11,592 bases of DNA from contig DBCN01000145.1 in assembly GCA_002293065.1 (NCBI GenBank), positions 2,869 through 14,460 on the forward strand, read 5' to 3'. Numbering within the stretch: position 1 is the stretch's first letter; the number at the start of each line of letters is the position of its first letter. Below are positions 1-7,571 of this stretch, one piece after another. Origin of the DNA: Opitutia bacterium UBA957 (lineage in GTDB: Bacteria > Verrucomicrobiota > Verrucomicrobiia > Opitutales > UBA953). The notes beneath the pieces are model-generated. The model saw nothing but the letters and a program-made list of their open reading frames with translations. It had not been told where the DNA came from and did no database searches. The position numbers and the translations under genes are program-made.

Positions 1-813
1 CAAGGTGACCTCCCGGTCCACCCGGAGCTACTTGATTGGCTCGCGGCCGAATACGTCCGCAGCGGCTGGGACACCAAACACATGTTGCGCCTGATGTTCA
101 CCAGCCGCGCCTATCGCCAGTCCTCCGCCAGCAACCCCTCCCTCAATGAGCGGGACCCCGACAATCGTCTGGTAGCCCGCGGCCCGCGCTTCCGCCCGCC
201 GGGTGAACTCCTCCGCGACCAAGCCCTCGCCGTCGCCGGCCTGCTCAGCCCGAAGATGTACGGCGCCCCGGTTCGCCCCATGCGCCCCGCCTCCGGCCTG
301 AGCGCGGCGTTCGGTGGCAGCAACGATTGGACCACCAGCGCGGGCGAGGATGCCCATCGGCGCAGCGTCTACACCGACACCCGCCGGAACAGCCCCTATC
401 CGAGCTTCACCACCTTCGACGCTCCGAACCGCGAGACCTGCACGCTCCGCCGCGATCGCTCCAACACGCCCCTGCAGGCCTTCGTGACCATGAACGACCC
501 GGTCTTCGTGGAGGCCAGCCAAGGCCTGGCGCGTCGCTTGCTGAAGGAAGGCCCGACGGACACGACCGGACGGCTCCAATACGCCTTCCGGCTCTGCGTA
601 GCACGTGCCGCCGACGCCCATGAGCTCAAGGCCTTGGAGACGCTGCTGCAACGCTCCCTCGCCACCTATCGCAAAGACCCTGCCCTCGCCGCCAAGATGG
701 CGACGCAGCCGCTCGGGCCGGCCGACAAAGGTGCCGACCTCGCCGAGTTGGCCGCTTGGACGGCCGTCGCCGGCGTGGTGATGAACCTCGATGAATTCCT
801 GATGCGCCGCTAA
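1..813 (+). CDS. DUF1553 (PSD1) protein, C-terminal part; 5' end outside window
   Basis: The reading frame is open from the first base, so only the last 270 residues are present. They match the C-terminal DUF1553 domain of planctomycete/verrucomicrobial PSD1 proteins. The first residues read QGDLPVHPELLDWLAAEY, followed by SGWDTKHM and TSRAYRQSS. Next come DPDNRLVARGPRFR, then a Y-P-S-F-T-T-F-D-A-P-N-R-E-T-C block, NTPLQAFVTMNDPVF, and a terminal LAAWTAVAGVVMNLDEF block. Full-length members usually carry an N-terminal DUF1549 domain, often with a haem-binding cytochrome c-like region, which would lie upstream of the window. No biochemical role is established; the family is exported and is commonly found beside DUF1501 and sulfatase genes, as here. 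The DUF1501 gene starts 4 nt after the stop, implying co-transcription. The family call is firm, the function is unknown. Confidence 0.93.
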   Translation, partial: QGDLPVHPELLDWLAAEYVRSGWDTKHMLRLMFTSRAYRQSSASNPSLNERDPDNRLVARGPRFRPPGELLRDQALAVAGLLSPKMYGAPVRPMRPASGLSAAFGGSNDWTTSAGEDAHRRSVYTDTRRNSPYPSFTTFDAPNRETCTLRRDRSNTPLQAFVTMNDPVFVEASQGLARRLLKEGPTDTTGRLQYAFRLCVARAADAHELKALETLLQRSLATYRKDPALAAKMATQPLGPADKGADLAELAAWTAVAGVVMNLDEFLMRR

Positions 814-817
814 TCCG

Positions 818-2287
818 ATGAACCCTCCTTCCTTGCATCCTGTCCGCGCCGAGCAGCTTCGCCTGCAAACCCGCCGACACTTCCTCAGCAGCGCGGGGCA
901 ATTCAGCTTGGGCGCCATCGCCCTGCAAGCGTTGCAAGGCAATGCCTTCGCCGCGACCGCCGACGCCGACCAGCCACTGGCCCCGAAACGCCCCCCGCTC
1001 AAAGCGCGGGCCAAACGCGTCATCTACCTGCACATGTCGGGCGGCCCGCCCAACCTCGACATCTTCGACCCGAAGCCGGCCCTCGTGGAGCAAAACGGGA
1101 AGCCTTGCCCAGATTCCTTCCTCAAGGGACGCACCTTCGCCTTCACGAGCGGCGTCCCCAAGCTCATGGGTTCTCCGCGCACCTTCAAGCAGTACGGCAA
1201 AGGTGGCCTGTGGATGAGCGATGCCGTGCCCAACTTCCACACGGTCGCCGACGACGTGACGCTCCTGCGGGCGATGCATACGGATCAATTCAACCATGCG
1301 CCCGCCGAACTACTCCTCTTCACGGGCCACATCCGTCAGGGGCGGCCCTCATTGGGCTCATGGGCGACTTACGGTCTCGGAACCGAGAACCAGGACCTAC
1401 CTGGCTTCGTGACCTTGATCTCCAGCGGCACCCAGCCCAGCGGCGGGCAAGGCTGCTGGGGCAGCGGCTTCCTGCCCTCGGTCTTCCAAGGCGTGCAGTG
1501 CCGCAGCAAGGGCGACCCCGTGCTCTTCGTCAACGACCCACCCGGCATGACGCGCGACCTGCGCCGCGCCACGCTCGATGCGCTCAAAGACCTCAACCAG
1601 CGCCAACAAGACGAACTGGGGCACGCCGAGACGGTCACCCGCATCGCCCAGTATGAACTCGCCTTCCGCATGCAGACCAGCGTGCCGGAGGTGATGGACA
1701 TCTCGCGGGAATCCGCGAAGACCCTCGAGGCGTATGGCGCCAAGCCCGGCGAAGCCAGCTTCGCCAACAACTGCCTGCTCGCACGTCGCCTCGTTGAGAA
1801 GGGCGTCCGCTTCGTCCACCTCTTCGACTGGGGCTGGGACTTCCACGGCACGAACCCCGCCGAAGACATCCGGGATGGCCTGACCAAAAAGATGGCCAAA
1901 ACCGACAAGCCTGCCGCCGCTTTAATCAAGGACCTTAAAGAACGCGGCCTGCTCGATGATACGCTCATCGTCTGGGGCGGCGAGTTCGGTCGCACGCCCT
2001 TCCGCGAAGGACGCACCGCAGGTGGCTCCGTCCTCGGTCGCGACCACTATCCCGATTGCTTCACCGTCATGCTGGCCGGTGGCGGGGTGAAGGGCGGATT
2101 CTCCTTTGGCGAAACCGACGAGATGGGCTTCGCCGGGGTGAAGGACAAGGTCCACGTCCACGACCTCCAGGCGACGATCCTGCACTTGCTGGGCTTCGAC
2201 CACGAAAGGCTGACCTACCGTTTCCAAGGCCGCGACTTCCGCCTGACCGATGTCCATGGCCACGTGGTGAAGGCAGTCCTGGCCTAA
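818..2287 (+). CDS. DUF1501 protein with Tat-type signal
   Basis: This 489-residue protein belongs to the DUF1501 family, which shares the alkaline-phosphatase fold with sulfatases. The N-terminus has a twin-arginine motif T-R-R-H-F-L at residues 18-23, a hydrophobic stretch (about 29-41) and a plausible cut after N-A-F-A near residue 45, so Tat export is likely. Family landmarks are YLHMSGGPPNLDIFDPKP, HTDQFNHAPAE, RPSLGSWATYGLG, FDWGWDFHG, WGGEFGRTP and GRDHYPDCFTVMLAGGG; the H/D residues in the last blocks are probable metal ligands. Members often read GWDQH where this one reads GWDFH. It has no C-x-P-S-R sulfatase cysteine motif, so it should not be annotated as a sulfatase. No activity is established for the family; its close linkage to DUF1553 is its best functional clue. 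The start is chosen because the ATG lies 4 nt after the upstream stop and gives a complete Tat leader. Confidence 0.93.
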   Translation: MNPPSLHPVRAEQLRLQTRRHFLSSAGQFSLGAIALQALQGNAFAATADADQPLAPKRPPLKARAKRVIYLHMSGGPPNLDIFDPKPALVEQNGKPCPDSFLKGRTFAFTSGVPKLMGSPRTFKQYGKGGLWMSDAVPNFHTVADDVTLLRAMHTDQFNHAPAELLLFTGHIRQGRPSLGSWATYGLGTENQDLPGFVTLISSGTQPSGGQGCWGSGFLPSVFQGVQCRSKGDPVLFVNDPPGMTRDLRRATLDALKDLNQRQQDELGHAETVTRIAQYELAFRMQTSVPEVMDISRESAKTLEAYGAKPGEASFANNCLLARRLVEKGVRFVHLFDWGWDFHGTNPAEDIRDGLTKKMAKTDKPAAALIKDLKERGLLDDTLIVWGGEFGRTPFREGRTAGGSVLGRDHYPDCFTVMLAGGGVKGGFSFGETDEMGFAGVKDKVHVHDLQATILHLLGFDHERLTYRFQGRDFRLTDVHGHVVKAVLA

Positions 2288-2322
2288 CCGGGCTCCATTT
2301 GCCTCGCAACCGGAGGGCTTGA

Positions 2323-2343
2323 GGCTTGTCTCAAAGACAAGCC
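2323..2343 (+). other. Perfect 9-bp hairpin in the DUF1501-VCBS gap
   Basis: GGCTTGTCT (2323-2331) and AGACAAGCC (2335-2343) are exact reverse complements around a CAA loop. The structure ends 11 nt before the ATG at 2355. No T-tract follows, so it does not look like an intrinsic terminator. A GGAGG (2312-2316) lies just upstream of the stem, so folding would bring it nearer the start codon. The stem could instead stabilise the mRNA at a processing site. The pairing is visible; the role is inferred. Confidence 0.55.
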
Positions 2344-2354
2344 CCACCCCACCC

Positions 2355-3599
2355 ATGCGCCCACTCCTTGCCTTGCTCGCCGCGACCGCGTCCGTCGCCG
2401 CCGCCGAGGTCTCCTTCACCAAACAAACCATCACGAAGGACTTCGTCGCCGAAGGCTGCGCGGTCGCCGACTTCAACCACGACGGGCAGCTCGATGTCGC
2501 CGCCGGTCGCTTCATCTGGCTGGGCCCGGACTTCAAGGAGAAGGTCACGTACACCCCTGAGCGCCAGAACGCCGGCGGTCCCAGCAAGACGCCCTACAAT
2601 CCCGCGACCGGCTACTCCGACTACTTCATCCAGTTCGCCTACGACTTCACCGGCGATGGCTGGCCCGACCTGCTCGTCTACGGCCTGCCGGGCGAACCAG
2701 CCTACATCTTCGTCAATCCCGCCGGCAAGGGCGGTGACTGGGCCCAACACAATATTTTTGATGTAGCCGACGGGGAATCACCCAGCCTCTGTGACATCAA
2801 CGGCGATGGTAAGCCCGAACTCCTCGTGCATTCGAGCGACCTCGTGAAGCCAAAGAACGCCAAGGGCGGGAAATCCGGCGGGCAGTTCGGCTACGCGGAA
2901 ATCGACTGGAACAACCCGCTGGGCAAGGCGCGCTTCCGCCCCATCACCCCGAAGTCGCCCGCGAACGACCAGAAGATCTTCAAGTACACGCACGGTTACG
3001 GTGCCGGCGATGTGAATGGCGACGGGCGTATGGATATCCTCGAGAAAGACGGCTGGTATGAGCAACCCAAGGACACCACGAAGGACTCCGACTGGGTCTT
3101 CCACCCGGCGAAATTCGGCCAGGGCGGCGCGCAGATGTACGTGCTCGATGTCAATGGCGACGGGCGCAACGACGTCATCACGAGCCTCAAGGCCCACGGC
3201 TACGGGCTCTCCTGGTTCGAACAGAACGCGGATGGTTCCTTCACCGAGCGCAGGATCATGGGCGCCACGCCCGCGGAAAACCCGCAAGGCATCGTCTTCA
3301 GCCAGCTCCACGCCATCCAGCTCGCCGACGTCAATGGCGACGGCCTCCTCGACATCGTCACGGGCAAGCGTCGCTGGGCCCATGGACCCAAGGCCGACGA
3401 TGAGCCGATGGCCGACCCCGTGGTCTATTGGTTCGAACTGAAGCGCGACGGCAAGGGCGGCGCGAGCTACGTGACGCACCAGGTCGACCGCGACAGCGGG
3501 GTCGGTACGCAATTCTGGACCGGCCCGCTCCGGCCCAAGGCCAAGCCCGCCATCGTCACCGCCAACAAGCACGGCGTGTTCGTCTTCCAGCAGCAATGA
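2355..3599 (+). CDS. Secreted VCBS/FG-GAP repeat beta-propeller protein
   Basis: This is a 414-residue exported protein with six calcium-binding-type repeats of the D-x-N-x-D-G-x-x-D form. They begin near residues 39 (DFNHDGQLD), 97 (DFTGDGWPD), 147 (DINGDGKPE), 219 (DVNGDGRMD), 265 (DVNGDGRND) and 325 (DVNGDGLLD). This spacing is that of an integrin-alpha-like propeller of VCBS/FG-GAP repeats. A Sec signal peptide MRPLLALLAATASVAAA precedes the mature part. I chose ATG 2355; an in-frame TTG at 2319 would add 12 residues that spoil the signal peptide and run through a hairpin. Such proteins are usually carbohydrate- or protein-binding, and some are fused to lyases, but no catalytic domain is recognisable here. 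It lies 67 nt after DUF1501, and its stop codon overlaps the next gene's ATG. The fold is confident; the ligand is unknown. Confidence 0.88.
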   Translation: MRPLLALLAATASVAAAEVSFTKQTITKDFVAEGCAVADFNHDGQLDVAAGRFIWLGPDFKEKVTYTPERQNAGGPSKTPYNPATGYSDYFIQFAYDFTGDGWPDLLVYGLPGEPAYIFVNPAGKGGDWAQHNIFDVADGESPSLCDINGDGKPELLVHSSDLVKPKNAKGGKSGGQFGYAEIDWNNPLGKARFRPITPKSPANDQKIFKYTHGYGAGDVNGDGRMDILEKDGWYEQPKDTTKDSDWVFHPAKFGQGGAQMYVLDVNGDGRNDVITSLKAHGYGLSWFEQNADGSFTERRIMGATPAENPQGIVFSQLHAIQLADVNGDGLLDIVTGKRRWAHGPKADDEPMADPVVYWFELKRDGKGGASYVTHQVDRDSGVGTQFWTGPLRPKAKPAIVTANKHGVFVFQQQ

Positions 3600-5140
3600 C
3601 CCCGATGCGCGCCTTACTCTGCCTGCTGTTCCCGGTCGCCCTGCTCGCCGCCGACCGGCCGCCGAACATCGTGATCATCCTCGCCGATGACCTCGGCTAC
3701 GGGGATATTCGCGCCTACAATCCGACCCGCGGGAAAATCGCGACGCCGCACCTCGACCGCTTGGCCGCCGAAGGCATGCGCTTCACGGATGGACACTCGT
3801 CGTCGGGGGTCTGCTCGCCCTCCCGCTACACGCTGCTCACCGGACGCTACCACTGGCGCACACGTCTGCAGTCCGGCATCGTCGGCGTCTTCGGCGAACC
3901 GCTCATCGCACCCGACCGCCTGACGGTGGCAAGCTTGGCCAAGCGCCAGGGCTACCGCACCGCGGCCATCGGCAAATGGCACTTGGGCTGGGATTGGCCG
4001 ATCGACGACGGCGACAAGGGCCTTTTCCGCAACTACAAGGAAGCCGACCGCACCGCCCCCGAAGCCGACAAAGCGGCATGGAAAAAAGTCTTCGCGCAAA
4101 AGATTCCGGGAGGCCCGACGACCCGCGGCTTCGACACCTACTTCGGGACGGATGTACCGAACTGGCCCCCCTTCTGCTTCATCGAAAACGACCAGACCGT
4201 CGGCATCCCCGACCAACCCTTGCCCAAAGCCTTGCTCGGGAACAACCAGGCCAGCGTTCACGGCCCCGCCCTGCCCGAATGGAAACTGGAGCGGATCCTG
4301 CCTGCGCTGACGGCACGGGCCTGCACCTTCATCGATGAAGCCGCGCGGAAGCCTGAGCCCTTCCTGCTCTACCTGCCGCTGACGACCCCGCATACGCCCT
4401 TGGCCGTCAACGAGGCGTGGAAGGGCAAGAGCGGCCTGAACAACGCCGCCGCCGACCTCATCATGGAAACGGATGCGGCGGTCGGCCAGGTGCTGGCCGC
4501 GCTCGAAAAAAGCGGCGCCGCCGGCAACACCCTCGTGCTGTTCACCAGCGACAACGGCTTCGCCAGCTATGTCGGCGCCAAAGAACTCGAGCAACAAGGC
4601 CACTACCCGAGCGGCCCGCTCCGTGGCTACAAGAGTTCCGCCTTCGAGGGCGGACACCGGGAGCCGTTCATCGTCCGCTGGCCCGCCAAGGTGGCGGCTG
4701 GTTCGACCTGCGACCAGCTCGTCCACCACGCCGACGTCATCGCCACCTTGGCGGAAATCTGGGGCACCGCCCTTCCGCCCGAAGCCGGCGAAGACAGCTT
4801 CAGCTTCCTGCCCCTCCTGAAAGGGGCCACGCAACCGATCCGGACGCATGCGATCAGTTGCGCCGCCGCCGGCACCCCCAGCCTTCGCCTCGGCAACTGG
4901 AAGTACATCGCCTCCCAGCCGGCCGAGCTGTACGACCTCGCCGCCGACCTCGGCGAAACCAAGAATCTCGCCGAAGCCCAGCCCGCACGCCTGGCGGAAA
5001 TGAAGGCGCTGCTGGAGAAACTCATCACGAACGGACGCTCTAGCCCGGGCGCAGCGCAGAAGAACGACATCAAGGTCGTCCGCTTCCCCAAGTCGGCCCA
5101 GCCGAAGGCGAAAACCACCAACCAAGGTGCCCCTAAATAA
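3596..5140 (+). CDS. Sulfatase 1 (type I, formylglycine-dependent)
   Basis: This 514-residue exported sulfatase of the alkaline-phosphatase superfamily would hydrolyse a sulfate ester, probably on a glycan. C73-S74-P75-S76-R77 is the formylglycine motif, in which the cysteine is oxidised. Other expected residues are D31-D32 (metal), K127-W128-H129 in GKWHLG, H266 in TTPHTPL, D319-N320 (metal) in TSDNG, and K346 in RGYKSSAFEGGHREPF. A Sec signal peptide ends near L-L-A-A. ATG 3596 overlaps the VCBS stop as ATGA, suggesting translational coupling; ATG 3605 (MRALLCLL) is an equally good start and resembles neighbouring MR- starts. The frame is open back to 3428, but that part is inside the VCBS gene and lacks a signal peptide, so it is excluded. 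The C-terminus carries a basic tail from about residue 495 (QPKAKTTNQGAPK). The substrate cannot be read from the sequence. Confidence 0.93.
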   Translation: MTPMRALLCLLFPVALLAADRPPNIVIILADDLGYGDIRAYNPTRGKIATPHLDRLAAEGMRFTDGHSSSGVCSPSRYTLLTGRYHWRTRLQSGIVGVFGEPLIAPDRLTVASLAKRQGYRTAAIGKWHLGWDWPIDDGDKGLFRNYKEADRTAPEADKAAWKKVFAQKIPGGPTTRGFDTYFGTDVPNWPPFCFIENDQTVGIPDQPLPKALLGNNQASVHGPALPEWKLERILPALTARACTFIDEAARKPEPFLLYLPLTTPHTPLAVNEAWKGKSGLNNAAADLIMETDAAVGQVLAALEKSGAAGNTLVLFTSDNGFASYVGAKELEQQGHYPSGPLRGYKSSAFEGGHREPFIVRWPAKVAAGSTCDQLVHHADVIATLAEIWGTALPPEAGEDSFSFLPLLKGATQPIRTHAISCAAAGTPSLRLGNWKYIASQPAELYDLAADLGETKNLAEAQPARLAEMKALLEKLITNGRSSPGAAQKNDIKVVRFPKSAQPKAKTTNQGAPK

Positions 5141-5150
5141 ACCGGTTCGG

Positions 5151-6062
5151 ATGCATGCAGCGGGCTTGCTCGCCGCCCTGCTGCTGGCGCCGCTGACCGC
5201 GCTGACCGGCACCGACCAACCCGAGGGGCAACTCTCCTCGGGTGAGTATTTCATCCGGCAATCCTGGTCGCAGGAGCCGGACTTTCCGCGCCCTTACCAC
5301 GTGAACGTGCCGGCGAACCCGGGCCACAGGAAGTTGCCCGTCTTCATCTACCTGCATGGCAACGGCGGCAACGCCCGCGGCGCGATGGATGGCTTCCTCA
5401 AGCAACGACCGAAATTAGCGGAGCGCTTCGTCACGGTATTTCCCGCCGGCTATCGGGAAAGCTGGAACATCTCGGCCGAACGCTCCAAGGCGGACGATCG
5501 GCGGTTCCTCGAAGCAATCGTCAAAAAGCTCGCCGCGTATGGCAATGTGCAACCGGATCAATTCACCATCATGGGTGATTCGAACGGCGCGGCCCTGGCC
5601 AACCAACTCGCCATCGAGAGCCGGTTGCCGAACATCCGCAACTACGTGACCGCCGTCAGTCCGCTCAACGTGCTGCAACATGACGGACGGAATTTCAAAG
5701 CCAAAGGCGACGACAACGGCTACCAAACGATCGCGACCCCCCGGACCGGCTCTCGGATCATGAACATCGCGGGGACCGAGGATCCGCTGATCCCCTATCT
5801 CGGCGGGCCGTCAAAGGCGATTCCCGCGAAGAACGGCAAGCTCGGTTTCGTCGCCGCGGAAGAGTCCATTTTCCTGTGGGCCCAAGCCATGGGATACCAA
5901 GGCGCCAAGCTGATGAAACCAAGCCGCACCGTCGGCCAGCTGGAGGTCTTCAGTTATCTCGATGGCGCGGTCATTCACTACCGGGTCCCAGGCGAAGGGC
6001 ACGGCGCGGCCCGTGCGATCGACGATGCAACCCTGCTGCGCTTCGCGGAAGCCCAACCGTGA
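5151..6062 (+). CDS. Secreted alpha/beta hydrolase, LpqC/PHB-depolymerase-like esterase
   Basis: This 303-residue protein has an N-terminal signal peptide (MHAAGLLAALLLAPLTAL) and a single alpha/beta-hydrolase domain. An oxyanion-type HGNGG lies at residues 69-73. The nucleophile is in G-D-S-N-G with Ser144, a plausible acid is Asp211 in GTEDPLIPY, and the histidine is His284 in GEGHGAAR. The order and spacing match the LpqC/poly-3-hydroxybutyrate depolymerase/feruloyl esterase group. Its members cleave ester bonds, and in a sulfatase-rich cluster deacylation of a polysaccharide is the likeliest job, but that is inferred. ATG 5151, 10 nt after sulfatase 1, was chosen over GTG 5127, which lies inside sulfatase 1 and adds a charged stretch before the leader. 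The signal-peptide DNA is almost identical to that of sulfatase 2. Confidence 0.83.
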   Translation: MHAAGLLAALLLAPLTALTGTDQPEGQLSSGEYFIRQSWSQEPDFPRPYHVNVPANPGHRKLPVFIYLHGNGGNARGAMDGFLKQRPKLAERFVTVFPAGYRESWNISAERSKADDRRFLEAIVKKLAAYGNVQPDQFTIMGDSNGAALANQLAIESRLPNIRNYVTAVSPLNVLQHDGRNFKAKGDDNGYQTIATPRTGSRIMNIAGTEDPLIPYLGGPSKAIPAKNGKLGFVAAEESIFLWAQAMGYQGAKLMKPSRTVGQLEVFSYLDGAVIHYRVPGEGHGAARAIDDATLLRFAEAQP

Positions 6063-6113
6063 GCGAAATCCGCCGGTCATCGCGAAGCCATGCGACCGCC
6101 CCTTGAGCCCTCC

Positions 6114-7472
6114 ATGAATCGCCGCCACTTCTTCACCCTCGCCGCCGTCGCCGCCCTGCTGCTGGCCCCGCTGGACGCGTTGCAGGCCGCCGACTCGCCC
6201 CAGAAACCCGCGAAGCCCAACATCGTCTTCATCTACGCCGACGATTGGGGCTGGGGTGACCTGTCCTGCCACGGCAACACCTGGCTGAAGACGCCGCGCC
6301 TCGATAAGCTGGCCGGCGAGGGCATCGACTTCCTGCAGTTCAACGTCCTCAGCCCGGTATGCTCACCCAGCCGCGCGGCGGCCATGACGGGGCGTTTCCC
6401 GGGTCGCTTCGGCATCAACACGGTTTTCGGCGTCAGCAAGCCGCCGGAGATGCCCGACTGGTTGGACCCCAAGGCGCCCACCGCGCCACGCCTGCTCAAG
6501 GCCGCGGGCTATCGTACGGGGCACTTCGGCAAGTGGCATCTGGGAGTCGGCAAGCCGACCATGGCGGACTACGGTTTCGACGAATCCGCCGTCTACCACG
6601 GGCCGGGGCCGAAAGTCGGACCCTACGGAAACGACATCCCCAATCAGGCGGTGAAGTTCATCGAGGCGAACAAAGACCGCCCGTTCTATGTGAACGTCTG
6701 GCTGCACGAGAGCCATCTGGCCCACAGCCCTTCGGACGAATCGATGGCGCGATGGAAACATCTCGACTCCCGGCAACAGGTTTACGCCGCAGTCATCACC
6801 GACGGCGACAACAAGGTCGGCCTGATCCTGGATGCGTTGGAGCGCTGCGGCATCGCGTCGAACACGCTGGTGGTTTTTTCCAGCGACAACGGCCCGGCGA
6901 AGTCCAAGGAAAACGATATAGGCGCTCCCGGGAAATATCGGGGCCACTACAACGCCGGCGAGACGGGCGGCCTGCGCGGCCAGAAGACCAGCCTCTTCGA
7001 AGGCGGCGTCCGCGTACCATTCATCGTGCGATGGCCGGGGCAGGCTCCGGCTGGCTTGAAAAACGATGCCACGGTCCTGACGGCGGTGGATTTGCTCCCC
7101 ACCTTCTGCGCTGTAGCCGGAGTCACCCCACCGGCCGACGCCCAGGGCGACGGCGAAAACCTGCTGCCGGCGCTCAAGGGCCAATCCGTCCAACGAACGC
7201 GGCCCATCTACTGGCGAAACAAAGGCGACAAGAAGAACCCCGACTTTTGGCCGGACCTAGCCGTGCGCGACGGGGATTGGAAACTGGTGATGACCGACGA
7301 TGGCCAGCGGTTCGAACTCTACAACCTGCGAACGGACCGCGGAGAAGATCCCGCCCGAAATCAGGCCAAGGCCCATCCCGAAATCGCCGCTCGCCTGACC
7401 AAGCTCGCACTGGAGTGGAATGCAACGCTGCCCACCAAGGCGGACCCGGCGTGTTCGGCGACACCCCGATGA
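6114..7472 (+). CDS. Sulfatase 2 with twin-arginine leader
   Basis: This 452-residue formylglycine-type sulfatase has C83-S84-P85-S86-R87 as its active-site motif, D43-D44 in YADDWGWGD as metal ligands, K140-W141-H142, a histidine pair in LHESHLAH (198-204), D258-N259 in SSDNG and K291 in GGLRGQKTSLFEGG. The run from GGLRGQK through GGVRVPFIVRWPG resembles the N-acetylgalactosamine-6-sulfatase/arylsulfatase A branch as I remember it; substrate specificity is not provable by eye. The leader MNRRHFFTLAAVAALLLAPL carries R-R-H-F-F, so Tat export of a folded enzyme is likely, while the other two sulfatases have Sec-like leaders. ATG 6114 is preferred over ATG 6090, which would place eight proline-rich residues before the leader. 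It starts 51 nt after the esterase. A cysteine near the C-terminus (Cys447) is unusual but its meaning is unclear. Confidence 0.92.
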   Translation: MNRRHFFTLAAVAALLLAPLDALQAADSPQKPAKPNIVFIYADDWGWGDLSCHGNTWLKTPRLDKLAGEGIDFLQFNVLSPVCSPSRAAAMTGRFPGRFGINTVFGVSKPPEMPDWLDPKAPTAPRLLKAAGYRTGHFGKWHLGVGKPTMADYGFDESAVYHGPGPKVGPYGNDIPNQAVKFIEANKDRPFYVNVWLHESHLAHSPSDESMARWKHLDSRQQVYAAVITDGDNKVGLILDALERCGIASNTLVVFSSDNGPAKSKENDIGAPGKYRGHYNAGETGGLRGQKTSLFEGGVRVPFIVRWPGQAPAGLKNDATVLTAVDLLPTFCAVAGVTPPADAQGDGENLLPALKGQSVQRTRPIYWRNKGDKKNPDFWPDLAVRDGDWKLVMTDDGQRFELYNLRTDRGEDPARNQAKAHPEIAARLTKLALEWNATLPTKADPACSATPR

Positions 7473-7571
7473 GCGTGGTCCGGTAAACCGGGTCGGCTGG
7501 TTCGGCGAAGGGTCTCGTCCGGTCAGGCTGAACCGGGTTGACCGCTTGACTCCGCTCAACGGGAAAGCGGA
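7473..7571 (+). repeat. Intergenic region with duplicated GTCCGGT/AACCGGGT motif
   Basis: The 99-nt gap between sulfatase 2 and the SMP-30-like gene holds two copies of a paired motif. GTCCGGT at 7478-7484 is followed by AACCGGGT at 7486-7493, and GTCCGGT at 7517-7523 is followed by AACCGGGT at 7531-7538. Each pair contains complementary CCGGT/ACCGG. They may be a duplicated binding site or weak hairpins. Two TTGAC-type hexamers (7538, 7546) lack a convincing -10 partner. The repeats are real in the sequence; function is not shown, and GC-rich motifs recur by chance. Confidence 0.4.

Noticed and set aside
2319..2354. TTG 2319 as the VCBS start
   Set aside because: GGAGG is only 2 nt upstream, and the extra 12 residues would disrupt an otherwise clean signal peptide starting at 2355.
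5127..5150. GTG 5127 as the esterase start
   Set aside because: It lies inside sulfatase 1 and adds eight residues before a good leader starting at ATG 5151.
3614..5254. 546-codon open frame on the minus strand opposite sulfatase 1
   Set aside because: It mirrors GC-rich codon usage of a clear sulfatase; its translation is low-complexity Gly/Arg/Val-rich and shows no family motif.
6359..7486. 375-codon plus-strand frame overlapping sulfatase 2 in another phase
   Set aside because: Arg/Gly/Pro-rich out-of-frame translation; sulfatase motifs in the other frame are complete.
7536..7571. Sigma-70-type promoter from TTGACC 7538 or TTGACT 7546
   Set aside because: No TATAAT-like hexamer at 16-18 nt spacing from either.
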